Assembly: GCA_934456315.1 (NCBI GenBank)
Contig: CAKSHG010000023.1
Location: 1-16,750 of the forward strand
Source: an uncultured Oscillospiraceae bacterium
GTDB taxonomy: Bacteria > Bacillota > Clostridia > Oscillospirales > Ruminococcaceae
Length of the DNA: 16,750 bases
Reading direction: 5' to 3'
Shown: positions 1 through 6,783 of the stretch, piece after piece
Position numbering within the stretch: the first letter of the stretch is position 1
How the letters are laid out: each line of letters begins with the position of its first letter
Translations under genes and position numbers: made by a program
The notes under the pieces: generated by a model
What the model was told of the DNA's origin: nothing
Database searches by the model: none
Seen by the model: the letters and a program-made list of their open reading frames with translations, nothing else

Positions 1-75
1 GGACTCGGTTCGGGATTCTACCCGGCAAACAAGGCGGTGCACATCTCCGCGATGGAGGCTATCAAGCGCGAGTGA
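1..75 (+). CDS. C-terminal end of an unidentified protein (partial)
   Basis: Frame 1 is open from the first base and ends at TGA 73-75, giving 24 residues that read GLGSGFYPANK, then AVHISAMEAIKRE. The start lies outside the window. The reading frame is supported by the hairpin that follows at 129-160 and by the absence of any gene between here and the alcohol dehydrogenase. I do not recognise the family from this fragment, so no function is offered. The tail is soluble-looking, with a charged last turn (EAIKRE), and shows no membrane segment. Confidence 0.55.
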   Translation, partial: GLGSGFYPANKAVHISAMEAIKRE

Positions 76-128
76 CGTACTTTGCGGTATGAATGCGCAG
101 ATTCGCTTACTGCGTCATAATTATAACA

Positions 129-160
129 AAGAGCAGGCTGACGAAAGTTGACCTGCTCTT
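129..160 (+). terminator. Hairpin after the first gene, probable terminator
   Basis: The arms AAGAGCAGG (129-137) and CCTGCTCTT (152-160) pair over 9 bp. The inner part continues as TGAC/GTTG around a GAAA tetraloop, broken only by one C-A mismatch. The downstream tract (ATCTGCTTTGTTA) is only weakly T-rich, so termination efficiency is uncertain, but the position 53 nt after a stop codon fits. The rest of 76-255 shows no gene. Confidence 0.5.
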
Positions 161-255
161 ATCTGCTTTGTTAAATCTGCACTAAAGTTTTTTGTAGATA
201 TTGTGAAAACTGTGTGTTATGCATAGAGAATATAATGGGTATGCTGATTAAGCAT

Positions 256-284
256 TTTACAATATGTGTGAATGATGTTATAAT
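256..284 (+). promoter_or_regulatory. Sigma-A promoter of the alcohol dehydrogenase
   Basis: TTTACA (256-261) and TATAAT (279-284) are separated by 17 nt, and TG sits one base before the -10 box (extended -10). Transcription would start near 291, giving a leader of about 75 nt. A second TATAAT at 231-236 lacks a -35 partner at the right distance. Confidence 0.75.
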
Positions 285-330
285 AATATCAATAAAAACC
301 GAGGGGATTTATTGAAGATTTCTGTAGGTT

Positions 331-349
331 TTTCACAAGACTTTCACAA
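331..349 (+). repeat. Direct repeat TTTCACAA x2, candidate operator
   Basis: TTTCACAA occurs at 331-338 and 342-349, an 11-nt period of about one helical turn, just before the GGAGGT ribosome-binding site (352-357). The reverse complement TTGTGAAA is at 201-208. Rex operators in B. subtilis are described as TTGTGAA-N4-TTCACAA, so these are half-site matches. No complete inverted pair is present here, so regulation by Rex is inference. Confidence 0.35.
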
Positions 350-366
350 ATGGAGGTACAATTACA

Positions 367-1584
367 ATGGCTAGATTTACTTTACCGAGAGATGTCTATC
401 ATGGCAAGGGCGCGCTTGAGAACCTCAAGGCTCTCAAGGGCAAAAAGGCTGTCATCGTTGTTGGCGGCGGCTCTATGAAGCGCTTTGGATTCCTCGACAA
501 GGCAGAGGGATACCTCAAGGAAGCCGGCATGGAGGTTATGGTGATCGACGGCGTTGAGCCTGATCCTTCCGTTACCACCGTTATGAACGGCGCAGCCAAG
601 ATGCTGGAGTTCAATCCGGACTGGATCGTTGCAATGGGCGGCGGCTCTCCTATCGACGCAGCCAAGGCAATGTGGATCAAGTACGAGTATCCGGAATGTA
701 CCTTTGAGGATATGTGCAAGGTATTCGGTATTCCCGAGCTTAGAAAGAAAGCGCATTTCTGCGCAATTCCTTCCACCTCCGGTACTGCGACCGAAGTTAC
801 CGCATTCTCCATTATCACCGACTACGACAACGGTATCAAGTATCCTATCGCCGACTTCGAGATCACTCCTGATGTAGCTATCGTTGACTCCGACCTTGCT
901 GAAACGATGCCGCAGAAGCTGACTGCCCACACCGGTATGGATGCTATGACCCACGCTATCGAGGCATACGTTTCCACTGCAAACTGCGACTTCACAGACG
1001 CACTTGCTATCCACGCTATCGAGATGATCCAGGCTGAACTGGTTAAGTCCTATAACGGCGACATGGCAGCCCGTGCAAGAATGCACAACGCACAGTGCCT
1101 GGCAGGTATGGCGTTCTCCAACGCTCTGCTTGGTATCGTTCACTCCATGGCTCACAAGACCGGCGCTATCTTCCAGGATTACGGCGCACATATTATCCAC
1201 GGCGCAGCAAACGCAATGTACCTGCCTAAGGTAATCGCGTTCAACGCCAAGGATCCGACAGCAAAGAAGCGCTACGGCGTTATCGCTGATTACATGCACC
1301 TCGGCGGCTCCAATGACGACGAGAAGGTCGCACTGCTCATCAAGTACCTCCGCGGCATGAACGACGAGCTGAAGATCCCGCACTGCATCAAGAACTACGG
1401 CGCAGACAGCTATCCCTGCGAGCAGGGCTTCGTACCCGAGAACGTATTCCTTGAGAGAGTACACGACATCGCAGTAAACGCTATCGCAGACGCATGTACC
1501 GGTTCCAACCCCCGTCAGCCCTCGCCCGAGGAGATGGAGAAGCTGCTCAAGTGCTGCTATTACGACACAGATGTTGATTTCTGA
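367..1584 (+). CDS. Iron-containing alcohol dehydrogenase, AdhE C-terminal-domain-like
   Basis: This 405-aa cytoplasmic enzyme should interconvert an aldehyde and an alcohol with NAD(P)H, the last step of fermentative ethanol or butanol formation. The N-terminal Rossmann-like half carries GGGSPIDAAK (91-100) for the dinucleotide. The helical C-terminal half holds the predicted metal ligands D192 and H196 (GMDAMTHAIEA), H263 (SMAHKTG) and H278 (HGAANA). The stretches around residues 60-70, 150-200 and 240-290 read like the dehydrogenase half of bifunctional AdhE, but there is no aldehyde dehydrogenase half. The ATG follows GGAGGT by 9 nt. The gene is monocistronic, between its own promoter and the 1608 terminator. 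Isoleucine is encoded only by ATC/ATT, unlike the ATA-rich MATE gene next door, suggesting high expression. Exact substrate is not determinable. Confidence 0.93.
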   Translation: MARFTLPRDVYHGKGALENLKALKGKKAVIVVGGGSMKRFGFLDKAEGYLKEAGMEVMVIDGVEPDPSVTTVMNGAAKMLEFNPDWIVAMGGGSPIDAAKAMWIKYEYPECTFEDMCKVFGIPELRKKAHFCAIPSTSGTATEVTAFSIITDYDNGIKYPIADFEITPDVAIVDSDLAETMPQKLTAHTGMDAMTHAIEAYVSTANCDFTDALAIHAIEMIQAELVKSYNGDMAARARMHNAQCLAGMAFSNALLGIVHSMAHKTGAIFQDYGAHIIHGAANAMYLPKVIAFNAKDPTAKKRYGVIADYMHLGGSNDDEKVALLIKYLRGMNDELKIPHCIKNYGADSYPCEQGFVPENVFLERVHDIAVNAIADACTGSNPRQPSPEEMEKLLKCCYYDTDVDF

Positions 1585-1607
1585 TTTTCAACTGAACGCA
1601 CATATGG

Positions 1608-1634
1608 ACCCCGCCGTGACCCGGCGGGGTTTTC
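1608..1634 (+). terminator. Rho-independent terminator of the alcohol dehydrogenase
   Basis: ACCCCGCCG (1608-1616) pairs perfectly with CGGCGGGGT (1622-1630) over 9 bp around a 5-nt loop, followed by TTTTCT. The same arms recur in the hairpin at 9530-9556. Confidence 0.9.
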
Positions 1635-1637
1635 TGC

Positions 1638-1666
1638 TTGATTTATCCTCCGAATTATGCTATAAT
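1638..1666 (+). promoter_or_regulatory. Sigma-A promoter of the MATE transporter
   Basis: TTGATT (1638-1643) and TATAAT (1661-1666) are 17 nt apart, with TG at 1658-1659 making an extended -10. The -35 box begins directly at the tail of the preceding terminator. It lies inside the in-frame upstream extension of the transporter reading frame, which supports the later start at 1698. Confidence 0.75.
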
Positions 1667-1697
1667 TGATTGGCAAAGTGGAAAAGGGAGAGATCAA

Positions 1698-3053
1698 ATG
1701 CAGAAAAACAGAGATCTTACAAGCGGGAGCATAACCGGTGGGCTGTGGGCGTTCGCGATACCGCTGATGCTCGGGAACGTCATGCAGCAGTTCTATAACC
1801 TCGCAGACACCTGGGTGGTGGGGAAGTACATCGGCGACAATGCCCTGGCGGCGGTAGGGTCGTCGTATACCCTCATGACATTCCTGACGTCGGTGATAAT
1901 CGGGCTGTCGCTGGGAACGGGTTCGTTCATTTCGATGGCGTTCGGGCGGAAGCAGGGCGACGCGATACGCAACGGCATATTCATGTCCGCCGGGATAGTC
2001 GGCGCGCTGACGCTGGTCATAATTGCGGGATTCTACCTGCTCTGCGACTGGATCATCGGGCTGCTGAACGTCCCAGCGGAGCTGACCGCGGACATGCACA
2101 CCTACCTTGTGTATGTGTTCATCGGTTTTTTCGCGGTGTTCCTCTATAATTACATCTCGAATATCCTGCGGGGAATGGGCAATTCGACAATACCGCTGAT
2201 TTTTCTCGGGATCTCCGTAGCACTGAATATCGCGCTGGACCTGCTGTTCGTGATACCTCTGGGAATGGGGATAATGGGCGCGGCTCTTGCAACGGCGATA
2301 TCGCAGTACGTTTCCGGGGCAGGTGTGCTTGTGTATTTCATCGCCGCGTATCCGGAGTACCGGCTGACCCGCGCGGACATGCGCTGGGACCGCAGGAATT
2401 TCCGCAGTATCCTGTCACTGTCAGGGTTCACCTGCTTACAGCAGTCGGTGATGAACCTCGGTATACTGATGGTGCAGGCAGTGGTGAACAGCTTCGGCTC
2501 CGTTGTAATGGCGGCGTTCTCCGTGGCGGTCAAGATAGACACGATCGCCTACATGCCGGTGCAGGATTTCGGGAATGCGTTCTCGGTTTTCACCGCGCAG
2601 AATTACGGCGCGGGGAAGTACGACCGTATCCGCGCCGGGATAAAGCAGTCGCTGATAAGCGTTGCGCTGTTCTGTGCGGCGGTCAGCGCAGTCGTGTGCA
2701 TTTTCGCGGATCCGCTGATGAGCCTGTTCGTTGACGGCTCGGTGCGTGAAACGGTCGAAATCGGCGCGGAGTATCTCCGGACGGAGGGCGCGTGCTACAT
2801 CGGGATAGGTCTGCTGTTCATGCTCTACGGATATTACCGCGCGGTCAACAAGCCGGTCATGTCCGTAGTCCTGACAGTGTTCTCACTGGGGACGCGGGTG
2901 CTGCTTGCCAACCTGCTGTCTGGTATACCGGAGGTAGGCGTTTTCGGGATATGGATATCTATCCCGATAGGCTGGTTCCTTGCGGACGCCGTGGGGGTAG
3001 GTTATTACGTCGCCGTGGAGCGTAAAGCCGCGCTTAAATCCACGGAAATTTAG
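1698..3053 (+). CDS. MATE family efflux transporter
   Basis: This is a 451-aa polytopic membrane protein of the usual MATE length, expected to have 12 helices in two pseudo-symmetric halves and to export cationic or drug-like compounds using a Na+ or H+ gradient. The N-terminus (LTSGSITGGLWAFAIPLML, then NVMQQFYNLADTWVVGK) is typical of the bacterial MATE/DinF-like exporters common in Clostridia, and the loop GRKQGD follows helix 2. The second half starts around QQSVMNLGILMVQ. The ATG at 1698 was chosen because AGGGAG lies 7 nt upstream and the promoter ends at 1666; the same frame is open from 1638, but that would start within the promoter. Isoleucine ATA and arginine CGG codons are frequent, unlike the preceding gene. 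It stands alone, so its substrate cannot be inferred from neighbours. Confidence 0.92.
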   Translation: MQKNRDLTSGSITGGLWAFAIPLMLGNVMQQFYNLADTWVVGKYIGDNALAAVGSSYTLMTFLTSVIIGLSLGTGSFISMAFGRKQGDAIRNGIFMSAGIVGALTLVIIAGFYLLCDWIIGLLNVPAELTADMHTYLVYVFIGFFAVFLYNYISNILRGMGNSTIPLIFLGISVALNIALDLLFVIPLGMGIMGAALATAISQYVSGAGVLVYFIAAYPEYRLTRADMRWDRRNFRSILSLSGFTCLQQSVMNLGILMVQAVVNSFGSVVMAAFSVAVKIDTIAYMPVQDFGNAFSVFTAQNYGAGKYDRIRAGIKQSLISVALFCAAVSAVVCIFADPLMSLFVDGSVRETVEIGAEYLRTEGACYIGIGLLFMLYGYYRAVNKPVMSVVLTVFSLGTRVLLANLLSGIPEVGVFGIWISIPIGWFLADAVGVGYYVAVERKAALKSTEI

Positions 3054-3067
3054 CTGCATTTGTCGAA

Positions 3068-3099
3068 CCATGCGCGGTTTTAAAAAAAATCGCGCATGG
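3068..3099 (+). terminator. Long hairpin after the MATE gene
   Basis: CCATGCGCG (3068-3076) pairs perfectly with CGCGCATGG (3091-3099). The TTTT/AAAA next to it extends the stem, leaving a short A-rich loop. There is no T-run after the stem on either strand's exit side, so it may be a weak terminator or a transcript-stabilising end. The tRNA promoter starts five bases later. Confidence 0.5.
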
Positions 3100-3103
3100 G
3101 GTC

Positions 3104-3132
3104 TTGACAAAATCTCGATTTTGGTGTAAAAT
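3104..3132 (+). promoter_or_regulatory. Sigma-A promoter of the tRNA-Ser gene
   Basis: TTGACA (3104-3109), 17 nt, TAAAAT (3127-3132). The predicted start falls about 10 nt before the mature 5' end of the tRNA at 3151. Confidence 0.75.
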
Positions 3133-3150
3133 AATATTGTTATTTTCTAT

Positions 3151-3238
3151 GGAGACGTATCGAAGTGGTCATAACGGGGCTGACTCGAAATCAGTTAGGG
3201 CTTTGCCCCCGCGAGTTCGAATCTCGCCGTCTCCGCCA
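3151..3238 (+). tRNA. tRNA-Ser (anticodon CGA)
   Basis: The acceptor arms GGAGACG (3151-3157) and CGTCTCC (3228-3234) pair fully, followed by discriminator G3235 and an encoded CCA (3236-3238). The anticodon arm is GCTGA/TCAGT around loop CTCGAAA, with anticodon CGA at 3186-3188, reading UCG. A long GC-rich variable arm (about 3196-3210) marks a class II tRNA, as expected for serine. The T arm is GCGAG, TTCGAAT loop, CTCGC. It is a single-gene unit with its own promoter and terminator. The G73 discriminator is relevant to the T-box at 14656, which does not match it. Confidence 0.96.
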
Positions 3239-3246
3239 ATATCATG

Positions 3247-3280
3247 AAGAACCGCATTACAGTGCGGTTCTTTTGTTTTT
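3247..3280 (+). terminator. Rho-independent terminator of the tRNA-Ser gene
   Basis: AAGAACCGCA (3247-3256) pairs with TGCGGTTCTT (3263-3272) over 10 bp with a 6-nt loop, followed by TTGTTTTTT. Confidence 0.92.
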
Positions 3281-3312
3281 TACCCGAAAAATCCCTGGCG
3301 GGAAAAAACACC

Positions 3313-3341
3313 TTGATTTTTTCCGGATTCTCCTATATAAT
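3313..3341 (+). promoter_or_regulatory. Sigma-A promoter of the family 2 glycosidase
   Basis: TTGATT (3313-3318), 17 nt, TATAAT (3336-3341). It lies upstream of the GGAGGT site at 3373-3378 and supports translation starting at 3385 and not at the in-frame ATG at 3244, which lies before the promoter. Confidence 0.75.
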
Positions 3342-3384
3342 TAGAACAGACAGAACATGCTGCAAAACAGACGGAGGTACTAAC

Positions 3385-6051
3385 ATGACAATCACAGACC
3401 TTAGCGGAGAGTGGGAGGTTTTCCTTGACGAGAGCAAGAAAGACTCCATTCCCGAAAGATATCCCGACAGGATCCACCTGCCTGACTCGACCTCGAATGC
3501 AGGGCTTGGAAAGCTCAACACCGAAATCGAGTGCGGCTGCCTTACAGACCTGCACAAATTCGAGGGATACGCGTGGTTCAGGCGCAGCCTGGAGATCACC
3601 CCCGAGATGTCGGGGAAGAATCTGACGCTTTTCCTGGAGCGCACGCGCAAGACCCGCGCCTACCTCGACGGGAAGCTCATCGGGGAATACTGCTCCCTGT
3701 GCACGCCGCACCGCTATGACCTCACTGGAGCGACCACCGGCACTCACGAGCTTGCGATATGCGTTGACAACACGGATTACCCCACCGGCGGCGGGCACCT
3801 GACCTCCCGCGACACCCAGACCAACTGGAACGGAATAGTCGGCAGGATAGAGCTTCAGGCACGGAGAGCCTGCCCGGAGTACATCTATGCAGTACCCGAC
3901 CCGGAAGCGCGCAGGCTCCACGTCCGCGCGGAAATAAAGGGTATAGCCTGCGGAACAGCGGAGCTTCGCGTTTTCGACACAACGCAGGAATACGGCTCGG
4001 CAAAGGCGGAGTTATCCTCCGACGCTCCGCTGGAATGTGATATCGACCTTTCCGAAAGCACCCCGCTTTGGAGCGATTCCGACCCGGCTCCGCTGAAGCT
4101 GGAGATGACCATCGGCGAGGACCGCTTCACCGTGACTACAGGACTGCGCCGCGTAAGTTCCGATGACCGCACGCTCCTCATCAACGGGCGGCAGACATTC
4201 CTGCGCGGGAAGCACGACGGGCTGGTTTTCCCGCAGACGGGCTACATGCCGACCGACCTGGATTCCTGGCTGAAATTCTTCGAAACCCTCGGGGAGTACG
4301 GGATAAACCACGTCCGCTACCACACCTGCTGCCCTCCCGACGCGGCATTCGAGGCTGCGGATATCCTGGGATTCTACCTCCAGCCGGAGCTGCCGTTCTG
4401 GGGGACAGTCCCAGACGAATTCGGCGCGGAGCATGAGTTCCTGCGCGAGGAGGGCTGGCGTATGCTACGCGAGTTCGGACACCACCCGAGCTTCGTGATG
4501 ATGAGCATGGGCAACGAGCTGTGGGGCAGCAAGGAGCGGCTCAACGAGCTTATAGCAGGTTACAAGGCTGAATTCCCGGACAAGCTGTACGCCGGCGGTT
4601 CGAACAACTTCCAGTTCGTTCCCTGCGTGCTGGAGCAGGAGGATTTCTTCAGCGGAGTGCGGCTCGGTGCGACCAGGCTCATTCGCGGCAGCTACGCGAT
4701 GTGCGACGCTCCGCAGGGTCATATCCAGACCGAGCGCCCGAACAGCCTGCATAATTACGACCCGCTGATAGACGAAGCAGCTGCTCTCGGCGGAACGCAG
4801 GTCATCGACGAAAACGGCGAAATAATGATACAGTACGGCACGGAGATGAAGAAAGTCAAGGCGGAAAGCTGGGATAACATCTCAGTGCATGTCCCGGTGA
4901 TTTCGCACGAGGTCGGTCAGTACGCGGTGTTCCCGGATTTCGACGAGATAAAGGACTACACCGGTCCGGTCCGCCACGAAGCGTATGCGGCTTATAAGAA
5001 GGGGCTTGAGGAAGCCGGAATGCTCCACCGCTGGAGGGATTTCTTCCGCGCGTCCGGAGCGCTCGCCGTGGACTGCTACCGCCGGGATATCGAAACCGCG
5101 CTGCGCAGCTCCATGATGAGCGGATTCCAGCTGCTGGACATTCAGGACTTCCCGGGGCAGGGCGTTGCGACTGTCGGGATCCTCAACGCACACATGAGAT
5201 CCAAGGGGCTTGTCACTCCGGAGGAGTGGCGGCGTTACTGCGCTGAAACGGTTGTCCTCGCGGAGCTGGACAAGTTCGTTTACAGCGCGGCTGACGAGAT
5301 CCAGTGCGGGCTGCTGGTGTCCTCGACCGAGCCGGGATTCTCCGCCGACAAGATAGACTGGGAGCTGACCGTTGACGGCGCTGTGGTGGATTCCGGCGTT
5401 TCCGGAATAAAGGAGCGTAACGGCAGGCTGTACCGCGCGCAGAGCATTTCGTTCACGATAGGCTGCGACAAACCGGTGACTGCCAACCTGCGCCTTTCAA
5501 TTGAAAACGAGGCGCAGAACGACTATACGCTTTACATCTACCCGAATATCGAGGTCGAGATAACCGAGAGCAGCATTACCAGCGGCGATAAACGCATAGA
5601 GCTGACCCGGGACCCTGACCGCGCAAAGCGCGGGAAAGCGCTGTACATTCCCGACCTGGGCGAGGATTCACTGCCCGGTGAGTACTGCACGGATTTCTGG
5701 TGCTACGGAATGTTCCGCAGCATTTCCGAGAGCATGGGAAAGCCCGTCCCGACAGGCACACTGGGACTTCTCATCGACAACAGGTCGGAGCTTCTGGCGG
5801 ATTTCCCCTGCGACAGCCACACCACTCCGCAGTGGTATGAGATAGTGTCCCACAGCCGCTGCGCCGACCTTAGCGGCACCGACATCGAGCCGGAGGTCTG
5901 GGTCATCGACAATCCCGAGCGCCGCAAGCGCCTTGGATTGCTTTACCGCCAGGACGGAATGGTTTGCTGCACCTCCCGCCTGTGGGAGATAGCCGACCGT
6001 CCGGAGGTCAAGTGGTTCGCTTACAGCCTGCTGGAATATCTGGGCAAATAA
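3385..6051 (+). CDS. Glycoside hydrolase family 2 protein, cytoplasmic
   Basis: This 888-aa protein should be a retaining exo-glycosidase that removes terminal sugars from imported oligosaccharides. No signal peptide is present. Predicted order: jelly-roll sugar-binding domain (about 1-160, with YAWFRRSLEI and WNGIVGRIEL), Ig-like domain (170-255), and a TIM barrel from about 260 opening with LLINGRQTFLRGKHDG. The acid/base is E378 in MSMGNELWG and the nucleophile E509 in ISHEVGQY. After about residue 640 there are beta-rich segments and a C-terminal module (about 770-888, with CYGMFRSISESMGKP and WFAYSLLEYLG) seen in some clostridial GH2 proteins. The ATG is 6 nt after GGAGGT. Family assignment is firm; substrate (galactoside, glucuronide, galacturonide or arabinoside) cannot be read from the sequence. 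It ends 94 nt before the nitroreductase. Confidence 0.88.
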   Translation: MTITDLSGEWEVFLDESKKDSIPERYPDRIHLPDSTSNAGLGKLNTEIECGCLTDLHKFEGYAWFRRSLEITPEMSGKNLTLFLERTRKTRAYLDGKLIGEYCSLCTPHRYDLTGATTGTHELAICVDNTDYPTGGGHLTSRDTQTNWNGIVGRIELQARRACPEYIYAVPDPEARRLHVRAEIKGIACGTAELRVFDTTQEYGSAKAELSSDAPLECDIDLSESTPLWSDSDPAPLKLEMTIGEDRFTVTTGLRRVSSDDRTLLINGRQTFLRGKHDGLVFPQTGYMPTDLDSWLKFFETLGEYGINHVRYHTCCPPDAAFEAADILGFYLQPELPFWGTVPDEFGAEHEFLREEGWRMLREFGHHPSFVMMSMGNELWGSKERLNELIAGYKAEFPDKLYAGGSNNFQFVPCVLEQEDFFSGVRLGATRLIRGSYAMCDAPQGHIQTERPNSLHNYDPLIDEAAALGGTQVIDENGEIMIQYGTEMKKVKAESWDNISVHVPVISHEVGQYAVFPDFDEIKDYTGPVRHEAYAAYKKGLEEAGMLHRWRDFFRASGALAVDCYRRDIETALRSSMMSGFQLLDIQDFPGQGVATVGILNAHMRSKGLVTPEEWRRYCAETVVLAELDKFVYSAADEIQCGLLVSSTEPGFSADKIDWELTVDGAVVDSGVSGIKERNGRLYRAQSISFTIGCDKPVTANLRLSIENEAQNDYTLYIYPNIEVEITESSITSGDKRIELTRDPDRAKRGKALYIPDLGEDSLPGEYCTDFWCYGMFRSISESMGKPVPTGTLGLLIDNRSELLADFPCDSHTTPQWYEIVSHSRCADLSGTDIEPEVWVIDNPERRKRLGLLYRQDGMVCCTSRLWEIADRPEVKWFAYSLLEYLGK

Positions 6052-6070
6052 GGTTTCGCCTATAATTCAC

Positions 6071-6097
6071 AAACAGCTGCTTGACAAACAGCGGTTT
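6071..6097. repeat. Inverted repeat enclosing the nitroreductase -35 box
   Basis: AAACAGCTG (6071-6079) and CAGCGGTTT (6089-6097) pair at 8 of 9 positions; the 9-nt spacer contains TTGACA. It may be a weak terminator for the preceding glycosidase (only TTT follows) or an operator over the promoter. The choice is not decidable from sequence. Confidence 0.4.
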
Positions 6098-6110
6098 ACG
6101 GTGATATAAT
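6081..6110 (+). promoter_or_regulatory. Sigma-A promoter of the nitroreductase
   Basis: Consensus TTGACA (6081-6086) and TATAAT (6105-6110), 18 nt apart, with TG at 6102-6103 as extended -10. This should be a strong promoter unless repressed. Confidence 0.8.
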
Positions 6111-6145
6111 CAATATGTTGAAATAAACCGAAAGGAGCATACAAC

Positions 6146-6664
6146 ATGAACGAAGCATTAAAGAACATAACGACCCGCAGGAGCGTCAAGGCGTACAAGC
6201 CGGAAATGCCTCCGCAGGAGCTAATCGACCAGGTAGCCGAGGCGGGAACGCACGCTCCCACCGGAATGAACCGTCAGTCACCGATAATCATCGAGGTCAC
6301 CGACAAGGCGACCCGCGACAAGCTATCTGCGATGAACGCTGCGGTGATGGGCGCGAAAATAGACCCGTTCTACGGCGCTCCGGCAGTGCTTGTGGTTCTC
6401 GCCGACAAGTCGGTCGGGACGTACAAGTACGACGGCAGCCTTGTGATGGAAAATCTCATGCTCGCCGCAAACGCGGTAGGGCTGGGCAGTTGCTGGATAC
6501 ACCGCGCCAAGGAGGAATTCGAATCCGAGGAGGGTAAAGCGCTTCTCAAACAGCTCGGTATCGAGGGAGATTACGAGGGCATAGGACACTGCATTCTCGG
6601 CTATCCCGCAGGTGATATCCCTGCTGAAAAGCCCCGCAAGGAAAACTGGATATACAAGATTTAA
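6146..6664 (+). CDS. Nitroreductase family FMN-dependent oxidoreductase
   Basis: This 172-aa cytoplasmic flavoprotein is a short member of the nitroreductase superfamily; such proteins act as dimers with FMN at the interface and use NAD(P)H to reduce nitroaromatics, quinones or other acceptors. The N-terminus ITTRRSVKAYKPE (8-20) is the FMN phosphate-binding arginine region, followed by HAPTGMNRQSP (36-46). The central helix MENLMLAANAVGLGSCWIH carries the conserved glycine-rich turn, and HCILGYPAG lies near the C-terminus. The ATG is preceded by AAAGGAG at 6131-6137. It is monocistronic, with its own promoter and terminator. The physiological acceptor is unknown. Confidence 0.9.
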   Translation: MNEALKNITTRRSVKAYKPEMPPQELIDQVAEAGTHAPTGMNRQSPIIIEVTDKATRDKLSAMNAAVMGAKIDPFYGAPAVLVVLADKSVGTYKYDGSLVMENLMLAANAVGLGSCWIHRAKEEFESEEGKALLKQLGIEGDYEGIGHCILGYPAGDIPAEKPRKENWIYKI

Positions 6665-6671
6665 TATTCGG

Positions 6672-6703
6672 CTCCGCATTCGTCATGAGTGCGGAGTTTT
6701 TTT
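6672..6703 (+). terminator. Rho-independent terminator of the nitroreductase
   Basis: CTCCGCATT (6672-6680) pairs with AGTGCGGAG (6688-6696) with one G-T pair and a 7-nt loop, followed by seven T (6697-6703). Confidence 0.92.
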
Positions 6704-6714
6704 GCGCTGACCGC

Positions 6715-6728
6715 TGTAAACGCTTGAC
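6715..6728 (+). promoter_or_regulatory. Candidate cre site (CcpA) over the GH31 -35 box
   Basis: TGTAAACGCTTGAC matches the catabolite-responsive element consensus TGWAARCGYTWNCW at 12 of 14 positions, with the first ten all matching. It overlaps TTGACA (6724-6729), the -35 box of a glycosidase gene, where CcpA binding would block transcription. The match is by eye; no CcpA gene is in the window. Confidence 0.4.
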
Positions 6729-6752
6729 AATGTGACCGCGCACGGGTATAAT
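6724..6752 (+). promoter_or_regulatory. Sigma-A promoter of GH31-sfsA
   Basis: TTGACA (6724-6729), 17 nt, TATAAT (6747-6752), both consensus. The predicted start near 6759 leaves a leader of about 25 nt before ATG 6784. Confidence 0.8.
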
Positions 6753-6783
6753 TAAGATATACTCTATTGAAAGGAACACCGCC

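Noticed and set aside
73..117. TGACG/CGTCA and CGCAG/CTGCG hairpin after the first gene
   Set aside because: The stem is short or has a large loop and no T-run; the hairpin at 129-160 is far better.
382..1464. 360-residue open frame antisense to the alcohol dehydrogenase
   Set aside because: It mirrors the strongly biased codons of the sense gene, has no ribosome-binding site, and its product (Val, His and Cys rich) resembles no protein.
1638..1697. Upstream extension of the MATE frame
   Set aside because: It coincides with the -35 and -10 boxes; ATG 1698 has AGGGAG and matches the family N-terminus.
3244..3384. In-frame N-terminal extension of the GH2 gene from ATG 3244
   Set aside because: It begins within the tRNA terminator region and before the promoter at 3313-3341; ATG 3385 has a GGAGGT site.
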